From positions 1-64,000 of the forward strand of contig JAFGBR010000065.1 in assembly GCA_016933045.1 (NCBI GenBank): a DNA stretch of 64,000 bases. Direction: 5' to 3'. The stretch's first letter is position 1, and each line of letters starts with the position of its first letter. The notes below the pieces were generated by a model that was not told where the DNA came from, did no database searches, and saw nothing but the letters and a program-made list of their open reading frames with translations. A program made the translations under genes and the position numbers. This document shows positions 45,161 through 53,419 of the stretch, in pieces. The DNA is from Marinilabiliaceae bacterium (GTDB lineage: Bacteria; Bacteroidota; Bacteroidia; Bacteroidales; Marinilabiliaceae).

Positions 45161-46147
45161 TTATTTTTCTAATGAGTTTCGAAAATCGTTAACAATGCCT
45201 TCACTTAACCAGTTTGCCAGTGCCTGTCGGTTGTCGGCAATTATAAAACGTTGTTGATCGCGGTAATTTTTTATATTTCCAAGTTCGATAAACACCGATA
45301 CCGGACGGGTGTATTTTAATTCGTATAACGATCGTTCTTCAACAGTTCCGTTGAACCCTCTGCTTGGCTGGTGTTTATCGTATTTAACGGACAGTTTTTG
45401 TTGAAGTGTTTCTGCCATTTGTTTTCCTTTTTTGCTAGTATGGTGATAATAGAAAAAAACATCTATTTGTTTGTTGTTGCTTCTGCTGTCTAAGTGCAGA
45501 CTAATAGATCGCTGATATTTTATGCTTTTATTTTTTTTTGATATGTCATTAACTTTACGTACTCTTTGTCTTAAGCGTTCAACCTGGTCGAGGGGTATAC
45601 TTTCTCCCATGCATGTTTCGTCATTGTCGTATTCAAGAAATTGGTCATCGCGTATACCATCATTTTCATCAAGTATAATAAAATGTACAGTAGCTCCCAT
45701 TTCTCTAAGTCTTTTCCCTAATCGTAATGTAATGTCGTAGGCATATTCATCTTCGTTTAAAGTGTGGTTTCCATACTTGCCCGATGCTCCCGGATCGGGA
45801 CCTCCATGTCCACTTATTAAAAAAATAAGTGCTCCGTCGAGTTCGTGCGATTCTATTTTATATTCTTTTCGTTTAGTTCCCCAAAGTGGTTCAGTAAGAA
45901 TATCATTTTTTAATGGTAAAATATAATTGTGGTGCGAAAAAAGGGAGTTATTTTTGCCTAATTTAGTATTGTTCAGAGTTATAAATTCGTTGTAATATTT
46001 TTGCGGATCAAGACCGTTTCTAAGTAATAGAGCGTATATGCCTTCGCCAGAAAGTGGTTTGGTTGTTTGGTTGTTATTTTGCGATAATAAATGAGTTGAA
46101 AAAAACAGAATTGATATGAGTGATAGTATAGCTTTACGAAATAACAC
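45161..46147 (-). CDS. N-acetylmuramoyl-L-alanine amidase (Amidase_3 family)
   Basis: 328 residues with a signal peptide (SILFFSTHLLSQ). The N-terminal 100 residues look like a short LysM-like or linker region (GIYALLLRNGLDPQKYYNEF). The zinc amidase domain follows: LISGHGGPDPGASG (first His), NEDEYAYDITLRLGKRLREM (Glu), SISLHLDS (second His) and SVFIELGNIKNYRDQQRF (catalytic Glu). It cuts the bond between MurNAc and the stem peptide in the periplasm, for cell separation or wall recycling. A -7-like element (TATTTTTG on the minus strand, 46190-46197) lies 43 bases upstream. Confidence 0.9.
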   Translation of the reverse strand: MLFRKAILSLISILFFSTHLLSQNNNQTTKPLSGEGIYALLLRNGLDPQKYYNEFITLNNTKLGKNNSLFSHHNYILPLKNDILTEPLWGTKRKEYKIESHELDGALIFLISGHGGPDPGASGKYGNHTLNEDEYAYDITLRLGKRLREMGATVHFIILDENDGIRDDQFLEYDNDETCMGESIPLDQVERLRQRVRKVNDISKKNKSIKYQRSISLHLDSRSNNKQIDVFFYYHHTSKKGKQMAETLQQKLSVKYDKHQPSRGFNGTVEERSLYELKYTRPVSVFIELGNIKNYRDQQRFIIADNRQALANWLSEGIVNDFRNSLEK

Positions 46148-46491
46148 AGATAATGTAATTTAAGTATTGTCAAATATTATGAATTATCACAAAAATAGAT
46201 AATTCTTTCTAAAATTGGAATTCATTTAATTTAATGTGTCGTTGTTGTTTTTAAGTAATTCAAAGTATAACTTTAATATTGTAATGCTTTTTGTATGATT
46301 ATTAAACTTTTTAAGAATAATTCAAAGTCTGCTAGCTTTATTTGTGGTTTATTTTATAAAGCCTTTTGAAATTTATAAAGATGCTAATTATAATTACTAA
46401 AAAGAAGTTGGAATAATTATTGTAAAATAAGATGTTAAATTAGCAACTTTTATTGAGTAAAACCGTTATTACTTGGTGTCATCTTTTTTAT
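46148..46491. other. divergent intergenic region, amidase / M6 protease
   Basis: About 344 AT-rich bases. A short repeated phrase aattcaaagt occurs twice (46257-46266 and 46319-46328). No gene, RNA or clear terminator was seen. Confidence 0.35.
46190..46197 (-). promoter_or_regulatory. possible -7 element of the amidase gene
   Basis: TATTTTTG on the minus strand fits TAnnTTTG. No -33 TTG is at the usual distance. Confidence 0.3.
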
Positions 46492-49400
46492 ATGAAGAAT
46501 ATATATTTGTTTTTTTTAATTGCAATTTTTTTTGTTGGTTTTCAAGCTTCTTATGGAATTGGAGTTATTCCAACATCGAAGAAAATAAAGCAGCCTGATG
46601 GATCGTTACTTACCATAAAACAACATGGTGATGAATTTTATAATTGGGTTACAACAATTGATGGTTATAGGATTGTTCAAAATAGTGAAGGAATTTTTGA
46701 ATATGCCGTTAAAACAACAACCGGTAATATTGTTACTTCGGGGATAAAAGTGTCTGATGTTCAGAATCGGAATTCAATTGAAACTGATTTTTTAAGTAAA
46801 ACGGTTAAAAACCTAGGGGTTTCTAAACAAAATGCTATTGCAAAAAAAGCTGCAATGTTGCAGAATAGTAAATTAAAAAGCACTACTGATATTACTCAAA
46901 ATCATATTTTTCCTCATTCGGGTAGTTTTAAGTTATTGGTGGTTTTGGCTAATTTTAGTGATACGGAGCCAACTTATTCGCAGGTTGATTTTAATAATTT
47001 AATGAATCAACCTGATTACCAAGGAACTGGAAGTTTTCGCGATTATTATCTTGAAAATTCTAATAATAAACTCGAATTAAACTCTGTTGTTGTTCAATGG
47101 GTTAAACTTTCTAAAGCACATGATTATTATGGTGCTGATAATAAAAGTGGTGAGTTTGTTTTTGATGCTTTAACGGCTGCAAATAATGCCGGTGTCGATT
47201 TTTCGCAGTTCGATAATAACGGTGACGGCCTAGTAGAGAATGTTTTGGTTATTCATCAAGGTAAAGGCGAGGAGGGATCTTCTAATATAATGGATATATG
47301 GTCGCATTATCTTTATCTTTCGGCTTTCGGATATTCAAAGGCTGAACGTACTTTTGATGGTGTTGTTATTGATGATTATACTATAAGTCCCGAATTTTAT
47401 GGCAATGAAACATCGATATCGACAATTGGTGTTATTTGCCATGAGTTTGGCCATTCACTTGGAGCACCCGATTATTATGATGTGAATGGAGCTACTGAAG
47501 GAAATCATGATGGAACAGGTTATTGGGATTTGATGGCTTATGGTGCATACAATGAACAAGGTCGAAGACCTGCTCATCATAACCCTTTATCGAAGCAACA
47601 GTTTGGCTGGATTGATGTTGAGATTCTTGAAAATGAACAGCATATAACAGTTGAGCCGATTATTTTTACCCATAAAGCTTATAGGTATAATACAACATCC
47701 GATAAAGAGTTTTTTCTTCTCGAGAACAGGGTTTTTTCAGGTTCTGATGTGGGTATTCCGGGAGAAGGATTATTAATTTATCATGTCGATAGCAATTATA
47801 TAGCTAGTCATATTTATGGAGTTAATAATACCGATCATCAGGGATTGTATATAAAAGCTGCCGGAGGTGCAACAAACTCATCTTCTTGTCCTTTCCCAGG
47901 TTTACTTGGTGTTACTGAGTTTACTGATACTACTGATCCATCGTCTTTAGCATGGAATCAAAATAGTACAAACAAGTCTGTAACAGGTATTTTTGTCAAT
48001 GGTAATAACATTGAATTTGACTTTATGGCTTTGCAAAATGGGGCACCTTTGTCTTTTGCAACTAAGGTTATGAGTTATGATTCTATTATGGTTAAATGGA
48101 CACGTTCATCTGAAAATTATCCTGTTTTAGTTGCATCATCTGTTTCAAATACTTTTGGAAACCCTGTTGGTGGTCATTTATATTCTGTTGGTGATACAAT
48201 TGAGGGAGGTGGTAATGTTTTGTATTATGGTGATAGTATTGATTTTATCTATCATGATTCTCTTACAGAGCTTACAACTTATTATTACCAAATATGGAGC
48301 GATAGAGGTATTTCATTTTCTGTACCGTTAACCTCTTATTCTACAACAATTTCCGGCCCTGTGTTAAATTATCCATGGTACGATGATTTTGAAAATGGAA
48401 TTATTAAATGGAAAAACGAAAGAATAGGTGAAGGTGTTGTTGATTGGGTTTTAAATGAGGGTGGATATGGCATTCATCCAGCTAATGCGCACTCTGGAAA
48501 TCAGAATGCTTATTTTTATAGCGATTTAGAAGGTACAAAAGGAAATCTTATTTCACCATTATTTAAAGTCGATTCAACGACTCAGTCATTTCGTATTGAG
48601 TTTTATCATGCTCAGGAGGATTGGTATGGCGATCAGGATTATTTACGTGTATTATATCGTTTGAAAGATAGTTTAACATGGATTCCGCTTGGTAATTATG
48701 TAAGTTCAATTGCTCAATGGAAAGAAGAAAAACTTGATTTTACGCCTGGTGGTGATTTTGAAATAGCTTTTGAGGCTCAGAGTAATTATGGATATGGTGT
48801 AGTTATTGATGATGTTAATATTTTTCCTCATCAAACCAATCCTCCGGTAAACTCATCAACGAATTTTACTGTTAAAAACTCAACAAAAACTTCACTTACT
48901 ATTTCATGGACACCCGGCGATGGTGATAGATATCTTGTTGTTGGAAAATTAGGTTCTCCTGTTTCGGGTTTGCCTGATGATTATACTGCTTATTTGGCCG
49001 ATACACTATGGGGGATGGGCGATGAGACTGAGTCTGATGAATTTGTGTTAAGTGTGAGCGATACTTCACAGATTACAGTAGCTGGGTTGTTGTCTTCATC
49101 TACATATTATTTTGCAATTTTTGATTTTTTCTCATCTAATTTAAACTATCAGTTAAATGCTCTTAATGGAAGTGCCCAAACTTTATATGGTAAATCTTTA
49201 GTCAGATTCTCAGTTGTTGATGAGCACGGTGAATCACTTGCAGATGCTAATATTTCAATTGGTGAATATAGTGCTTTAACAAATGAAAACGGATATGCCG
49301 AAATGTCTACAAATGTTTCTGGATCATTTACCAATTATAAAATTGAAAAAAATGGTTATGACTTATGTTATGGTAAGTTTATAGGAAATGATACTGTTGA

Positions 49401-50838
49401 TTTAAGTGCACAACTATTTGGGGTTAATGTCGAAGCTGTTATTGATACAGTTATTCACGATTATAATGATGTTACAGTAAAATGGAATCCTTTTATTTAT
49501 GAGAATTTTACCGGTTATGAACCGTTTGCTTTAACAATTCCCAATTGGACTTTTTACGATGGTGACACCAGTGAAACATACGGCTTATATGGAGATGATA
49601 TTGCTTTTCCGAATGAGGGTTACGTTGGTTCTTTTATTGTGATAAATCCCTATGTTAAAGAAGGGTTTGAAATACCCGAACACTCTTTTGTTAATGATCA
49701 GTTTTTAGGTTGCGTTGCTTCGGATCATGTACCTAATAATGATTGGATTATTTCACCTGTTTTACATGTGAATAATGAAATGTGGCTTTCTTTTGTTGCT
49801 AAATCGAGTAAAGATGATTATGGATTGGAACGTATACGTGTTTTGGTTTCTGAGTCTGGTTCGTCCGATTTGGATTCATTCAAATTAATTAGTAGTGGAG
49901 ATTATCTTGAGGTTCCGGTTAATTGGTCGTGTTTTAAATATGATTTAAGTCCATATTTGAATAAAAATATACGTTTTGCAATAAATTGTGTTTCTAATGA
50001 TGCTTATTTGCTATTACTCGATAAGATAATGGTTTCTAATGCTGAGCCATTGCAGTTTGCTCCTGTTTTTAATAAAGCTCCTTCTAATTATTGTCCATTA
50101 AATACTGGATTTTCTTCAATAAAAGAGATAGTGACTTTTGCACCGCAAATGCAAAAGTCTAATAGTTATTCGTCTAATATCAGTTACGAGTTATACCGTA
50201 ATGAGAATTTAGTCTCTACGGTTAATGGAATGTCTAATACTGAATATATCGATTCGGGGTTGGTTTGTAATACTTATAATTATCAGGTAAAAGCAGTTTT
50301 GAAATCACCTGTAATTGAAAATATTTCTGGCGTGCAAAGTATTTCAATTTGTAATACTGTTTTTGTTGTGGTACAAGATGCTGAAGGATATCTTCAAGGT
50401 GCAAATGTTGTATTTAATAATACTAGTCAGTTAACAAATTCTGATGGTTCAGTGGTGTTTGAAAATGTGGAAAATGGAGATGTATTTGATTTGGAGGTAT
50501 CATTGCAAAACTATCTGTCTGAAAAAATTAAAATTTCGGTTGTAAAAGATACTGTTGTTAATGTTATTCTTGAAAGTTCGAGCCAGATAGAAGAATCGGG
50601 AAAGCTAATGGCTGTTGTTTATCCAAATCCAACTTCGGGACTGATAAATGTAAAATTACCTGTTTTGAGTAATGAGGTTGAATATAAGATTGTTAATGCA
50701 GCCGGACAAATAGTTCAACAACGTGTAGTCGAAAATAATTTTTTCTTAGTTGATATTACATATTTGACCAAAGGATTATATATGATTGAAATAAGTGGAG
50801 ATGAATACCATTTTGTTTTGAAAATATTTAAGGAATAA
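46492..50838 (+). CDS. M6-family metalloprotease with adhesin-like domains and T9SS sorting domain
   Basis: About 1,448 residues from MKNIYLFFLIAIFFVGFQAS; an in-frame ATG 13 codons upstream precedes the signal peptide and is not favoured. The catalytic domain (about 140-430) is of the immune-inhibitor-A type (M6), with ICHEFGHSLGAPDYYDVNGA supplying the HExxH zinc site and the third ligand Asp. The middle is a mosaic. A fibronectin-III-like part comes first, then a choice-of-anchor-J/MAM-like domain (YPWYDDFENGIIKW to VVIDDVNIF), another Fn3-like part and a carboxypeptidase-like domain. A second cleaved-adhesin-type domain (HVPNNDWIISPVLHVNNEMW) follows, then further beta domains. The end is a T9SS type A sorting domain (AVVYPNPTSGLINVKL to VLKIFKE). 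It should be a surface-attached or released protease resembling gingipain-style adhesin mosaics. Confidence 0.88.
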   Translation: MKNIYLFFLIAIFFVGFQASYGIGVIPTSKKIKQPDGSLLTIKQHGDEFYNWVTTIDGYRIVQNSEGIFEYAVKTTTGNIVTSGIKVSDVQNRNSIETDFLSKTVKNLGVSKQNAIAKKAAMLQNSKLKSTTDITQNHIFPHSGSFKLLVVLANFSDTEPTYSQVDFNNLMNQPDYQGTGSFRDYYLENSNNKLELNSVVVQWVKLSKAHDYYGADNKSGEFVFDALTAANNAGVDFSQFDNNGDGLVENVLVIHQGKGEEGSSNIMDIWSHYLYLSAFGYSKAERTFDGVVIDDYTISPEFYGNETSISTIGVICHEFGHSLGAPDYYDVNGATEGNHDGTGYWDLMAYGAYNEQGRRPAHHNPLSKQQFGWIDVEILENEQHITVEPIIFTHKAYRYNTTSDKEFFLLENRVFSGSDVGIPGEGLLIYHVDSNYIASHIYGVNNTDHQGLYIKAAGGATNSSSCPFPGLLGVTEFTDTTDPSSLAWNQNSTNKSVTGIFVNGNNIEFDFMALQNGAPLSFATKVMSYDSIMVKWTRSSENYPVLVASSVSNTFGNPVGGHLYSVGDTIEGGGNVLYYGDSIDFIYHDSLTELTTYYYQIWSDRGISFSVPLTSYSTTISGPVLNYPWYDDFENGIIKWKNERIGEGVVDWVLNEGGYGIHPANAHSGNQNAYFYSDLEGTKGNLISPLFKVDSTTQSFRIEFYHAQEDWYGDQDYLRVLYRLKDSLTWIPLGNYVSSIAQWKEEKLDFTPGGDFEIAFEAQSNYGYGVVIDDVNIFPHQTNPPVNSSTNFTVKNSTKTSLTISWTPGDGDRYLVVGKLGSPVSGLPDDYTAYLADTLWGMGDETESDEFVLSVSDTSQITVAGLLSSSTYYFAIFDFFSSNLNYQLNALNGSAQTLYGKSLVRFSVVDEHGESLADANISIGEYSALTNENGYAEMSTNVSGSFTNYKIEKNGYDLCYGKFIGNDTVDLSAQLFGVNVEAVIDTVIHDYNDVTVKWNPFIYENFTGYEPFALTIPNWTFYDGDTSETYGLYGDDIAFPNEGYVGSFIVINPYVKEGFEIPEHSFVNDQFLGCVASDHVPNNDWIISPVLHVNNEMWLSFVAKSSKDDYGLERIRVLVSESGSSDLDSFKLISSGDYLEVPVNWSCFKYDLSPYLNKNIRFAINCVSNDAYLLLLDKIMVSNAEPLQFAPVFNKAPSNYCPLNTGFSSIKEIVTFAPQMQKSNSYSSNISYELYRNENLVSTVNGMSNTEYIDSGLVCNTYNYQVKAVLKSPVIENISGVQSISICNTVFVVVQDAEGYLQGANVVFNNTSQLTNSDGSVVFENVENGDVFDLEVSLQNYLSEKIKISVVKDTVVNVILESSSQIEESGKLMAVVYPNPTSGLINVKLPVLSNEVEYKIVNAAGQIVQQRVVENNFFLVDITYLTKGLYMIEISGDEYHFVLKIFKE

Positions 50839-50855
50839 ATAATATATCATAAATA

Positions 50856-50888
50856 AAAAAAAGCTACTCAAAAAGAGTAGCTTTTTTT
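50856..50888 (+). terminator. terminator after the M6 protease gene
   Basis: Stem aaaaaaagctactc / gagtagcttttttt with a 5-base A loop. It also lies just beyond the tRNA-Gly 3' end on the minus strand and can serve both. Confidence 0.9.
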
Positions 50889-50892
50889 TATG

Positions 50893-50965
50893 AGCGAAAA
50901 ACGGGATTCGAACCCGCGACCCCAACCTTGGCAAGGTTGTGCTCTACCAACTGAGCTACTTTCGC
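50893..50965 (-). tRNA. tRNA-Gly (anticodon GCC)
   Basis: The minus strand reads a full cloverleaf. Acceptor gcgaaag pairs with ttttcgc (one G-T), the D arm is gctcagttggtagagc, and the anticodon stem caacc/ggttg encloses loop ttgccaa (anticodon GCC). The variable loop is gggtc and the T arm gcgggttcgaatcccgt. Length is 73 with discriminator T; CCA is not encoded. The anticodon reads GGC and GGU. Confidence 0.95.
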
Positions 50966-51163
50966 ATTACTTTGCTGCAAAAATATAAAAAAATGGATTA
51001 TTGCGAAAAAGAATGATAAAATAATAGTGAAAAAATGTATTATTTGAATTGTTTTATTTTGTAAATAATTGAATAATAGATTAATGAAGTTTTTGATGCT
51101 TGTTATTAAAAACAAATTGTTGTTGTGATTGTTTAACAAGTAAACAAAAAATAATAATCAGAT

Positions 51164-51673
51164 ATGAATAAAGTAGATGTTAAAGTAACGTTTAAGGGTA
51201 ATCCGGTAACTATAATTGGTAATAAACTTAAAGTGGGTATGCATGCGCCAGAATTTACTCTTTCTGGAGCTGATTTAAGTGATGTGAAATTAAGTGATTT
51301 TAAAGGGAATAATGTAGTTATTGCAATTTATCCATCTATTGATACCGGTGTGTGTGCTATTCAGAATAAACAATTTAATAAAATTGCTACAAGTTTGAAA
51401 GAAACTGTTGTGTTAAGTGTTTCGTTAGATTTACCTTTTGCCCAAGGACGTTTTTGTGCTGCTGAGGGATTGACTAATATTGTAACTTTATCAGATTACA
51501 AAAATCGTGAGTTTGGTGAGAAATATGGTTTTTTAATAGATGAGCTAAAACTACTTACCAGGGGAACTGTTATTATCGATAAAACAGGTGTTATAAAGTA
51601 TATTGAATATGTTCCTGAAATAACAACTGAGCCCGATTACAATAAAGCAATTGAAGTTTTAAAATCAATTTAG
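51164..51673 (+). CDS. tpx: thiol peroxidase
   Basis: 169 residues, the standard length of atypical two-cysteine peroxiredoxins of the Tpx type. The peroxidatic Cys64 sits in YPSIDTGVCAIQ, with the conserved Thr61. The resolving Cys98 is in DLPFAQGRFCAAEG, and RGTVIIDKTGVIKY is typical of the C-terminal sheet. The enzyme reduces hydrogen peroxide and organic hydroperoxides with electrons from thioredoxin in the cytoplasm or periplasm. There is no signal peptide here, so a cytoplasmic site is expected. It is a single gene with its own terminator. Confidence 0.94.
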   Translation: MNKVDVKVTFKGNPVTIIGNKLKVGMHAPEFTLSGADLSDVKLSDFKGNNVVIAIYPSIDTGVCAIQNKQFNKIATSLKETVVLSVSLDLPFAQGRFCAAEGLTNIVTLSDYKNREFGEKYGFLIDELKLLTRGTVIIDKTGVIKYIEYVPEITTEPDYNKAIEVLKSI

Positions 51674-51719
51674 AATTTGTTTTAAATATTTTACTCATTT
51701 TTAGCGAGAGTTCACATTG

Positions 51720-51745
51720 GCGCGGATATTCATCCGCGCTTTTTG
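51720..51745 (+). terminator. terminator after tpx
   Basis: Perfect 8-bp stem gcgcggat / atccgcgc with a 4-base loop, followed by ttttt. Confidence 0.9.
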
Positions 51746-52239
51746 GTATATTAAAAGGTATGATATGTGTGATAAAAAATACCAATAATTCGAATGTAAT
51801 TTTTTATACATAATTAATTGTGTTAAGTAAATTATTTAAATGAATAAAAATATTTATCATTTATTAAACATATGTAGATGAAGGTTATAAAACGAAAATT
51901 TGTAGAAGCAAGTAACAATGATGGTTATGAACGTAAAACAAGTAAAAGATGAGATTCATGACCTTTTAATCATGTTGATGAACGTTTTTTCGTTTGCCAT
52001 TCAGCTTGATGGTGAGTGAAAAGACATAAAAAGTTATTTTACTTCTTCTAATAATGTAGACGATAAAAGAACTAGTAAGTTTTAAAATTTTTATTTCGAT
52101 AGGTTTTGTGGGTTAATTTAATCAAGGGAATAACTAATATTTATCATTTCTGCTATGTAACTTGTGGTTATATCAAATGCATTGATTCTATTATCTTGTA
52201 ATAAGATAATAAGTTATGAGAACAAAAGTTTTTTTTATG
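51746..52239. other. gene-poor stretch between tpx and the GNAT-like gene
   Basis: About 490 bases. The only open frame of interest is a 33-codon one at 51918-52019 (MMVMNVKQVKDEIHDLLIML to a TGA). It has a mixed charged and hydrophobic makeup but no recognisable relation; it could be a relic of a decayed gene. No RNA gene or repeat was seen. Confidence 0.35.
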
Positions 52240-52269
52240 TTGGAAAATTAAACTTTACTTGTAGTTTTG
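52240..52269 (+). promoter_or_regulatory. Bacteroidota-type promoter of the GNAT-like gene
   Basis: TTG (52240-52242), 19 bases, then TAGTTTTG (52262-52269): a full match to the TTG / TAnnTTTG pattern with normal spacing. Transcription would begin near 52276, leaving a leader of about 22 bases before the ATG at 52298. Confidence 0.6.
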
Positions 52270-52297
52270 TGATTGCTATTTAAACAATCAAATTGAC

Positions 52298-53419
52298 ATG
52301 GGCATTATTATAAAAGAGGTTGTTACGAACGATCAGATTAAACAGTTTGTTAATTTACCATTTGAATTATATAAGCATAATAAGTATTGGGTTCCAGCTC
52401 TTAAAAGTGATGACTTAAAAGCTCTTATGCCTGAGTATAATCCGGCTATGGAAATTTGCAAATATAAGTTTTGGCTTGCCTTTAAAAATAATAAGTGTGT
52501 TGGTCGTATTGGAGGTTTGATTATTCCTTTATGGAACGAAAAAACTGGCGAGTCACTGGCTCGTTTTACGCGACCTGAGTTTATCGACGATGAAGAAGTG
52601 GTCGATAAATTAATGGAGACATTCGAAAACTGGGCGAAAAACGAAAAAGTTAACGGGGTTATGGGGCCGTTAGGGTTTTCAAATCTTGATCAGTCAGGGG
52701 TATTGGTCGAAGGCCATGAATGGTTGCCATCTGTAGCTTCAGGTTATCATCATGATTATTATCAGAATCATTTCGAACGTCTTGGTTATGTAAAAGAGAT
52801 AGATTGGCTCGAGTTTCGAATAACATTTCCTGAGTCTCTTCCCGAAAAGTCTTATAAAGTTGCAAATATGTTAAAAACCCGATTCGGGTTAAAATCGTTG
52901 AATTTTACAAATAAGAAGCAGTTAGAGCCATTTAAAGATAAAATATTTGCGCTTTTTAACGATGCTTTTTTCGAATTGTTCGGAACTTATCGTCTACCTG
53001 ATAAATTGGTTCGTTTTTATTTCGAAAAATATTTTCCTATACTAAATCCAAAGTATGTTAAGGTAATACTTGATAAGGAAGATGGGTTAGCCGGTTTTAT
53101 TATTGCACTTCCTTCATTGTCGAAAGCCATGCAAAAGGCTGGAGGTAAAATACTTCCTTTTGGTTGGTGGCATATTAAAAAAGCACTTGAAAAGCCTGTT
53201 GAGATTGATCTGATGCTTACCGGTGTTCGACCTGAGTTGCAAAAAATGGGAGTCGCTGCTTTGTTAATGAATGATCTTTGGGAAACAGCAAATGCAGATG
53301 GTGTTAAATATGTTGAAACTACAGGAATGCTTGAAAATAATCATGTAGCTATTCAAATGTGGAAATCGTTTGATCATATTCAACATAAGAGAAAAAGATG
53401 TTATCGTAAGATGTTTTAA
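52298..53419 (+). CDS. GNAT-like N-acetyltransferase domain protein
   Basis: 373 residues, a conserved Bacteroidota protein. The N-terminal half begins MGIIIKEVVTNDQIKQFVNL and contains YWVPALKSDDLKALMPEYNP and VNGVMGPLGFSNLDQSGVLV. The C-terminal 120 residues show the acetyl-CoA-binding pattern PELQKMGVAALLMNDLWETA and the final ETTGMLENNHVAIQMWKSF of GNAT enzymes. The substrate is unknown. Homologues are often mislabelled as cyclohydrolases, and I do not support that name. The gene converges on the sensor kinase, and their stop codons overlap within TTAA at 53416-53419. Confidence 0.8.
   Translation: MGIIIKEVVTNDQIKQFVNLPFELYKHNKYWVPALKSDDLKALMPEYNPAMEICKYKFWLAFKNNKCVGRIGGLIIPLWNEKTGESLARFTRPEFIDDEEVVDKLMETFENWAKNEKVNGVMGPLGFSNLDQSGVLVEGHEWLPSVASGYHHDYYQNHFERLGYVKEIDWLEFRITFPESLPEKSYKVANMLKTRFGLKSLNFTNKKQLEPFKDKIFALFNDAFFELFGTYRLPDKLVRFYFEKYFPILNPKYVKVILDKEDGLAGFIIALPSLSKAMQKAGGKILPFGWWHIKKALEKPVEIDLMLTGVRPELQKMGVAALLMNDLWETANADGVKYVETTGMLENNHVAIQMWKSFDHIQHKRKRCYRKMF

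Noticed and set aside
50888-51139. 83-codon minus-strand open frame over the tRNA
   Set aside because: It reads through the whole tRNA-Gly gene; the tRNA cloverleaf is unambiguous.
52298-53419. Naming the GNAT-like protein a GTP cyclohydrolase
   Set aside because: No cyclohydrolase metal-site motif is present, and the C-terminal part has an acetyl-CoA-binding pattern.
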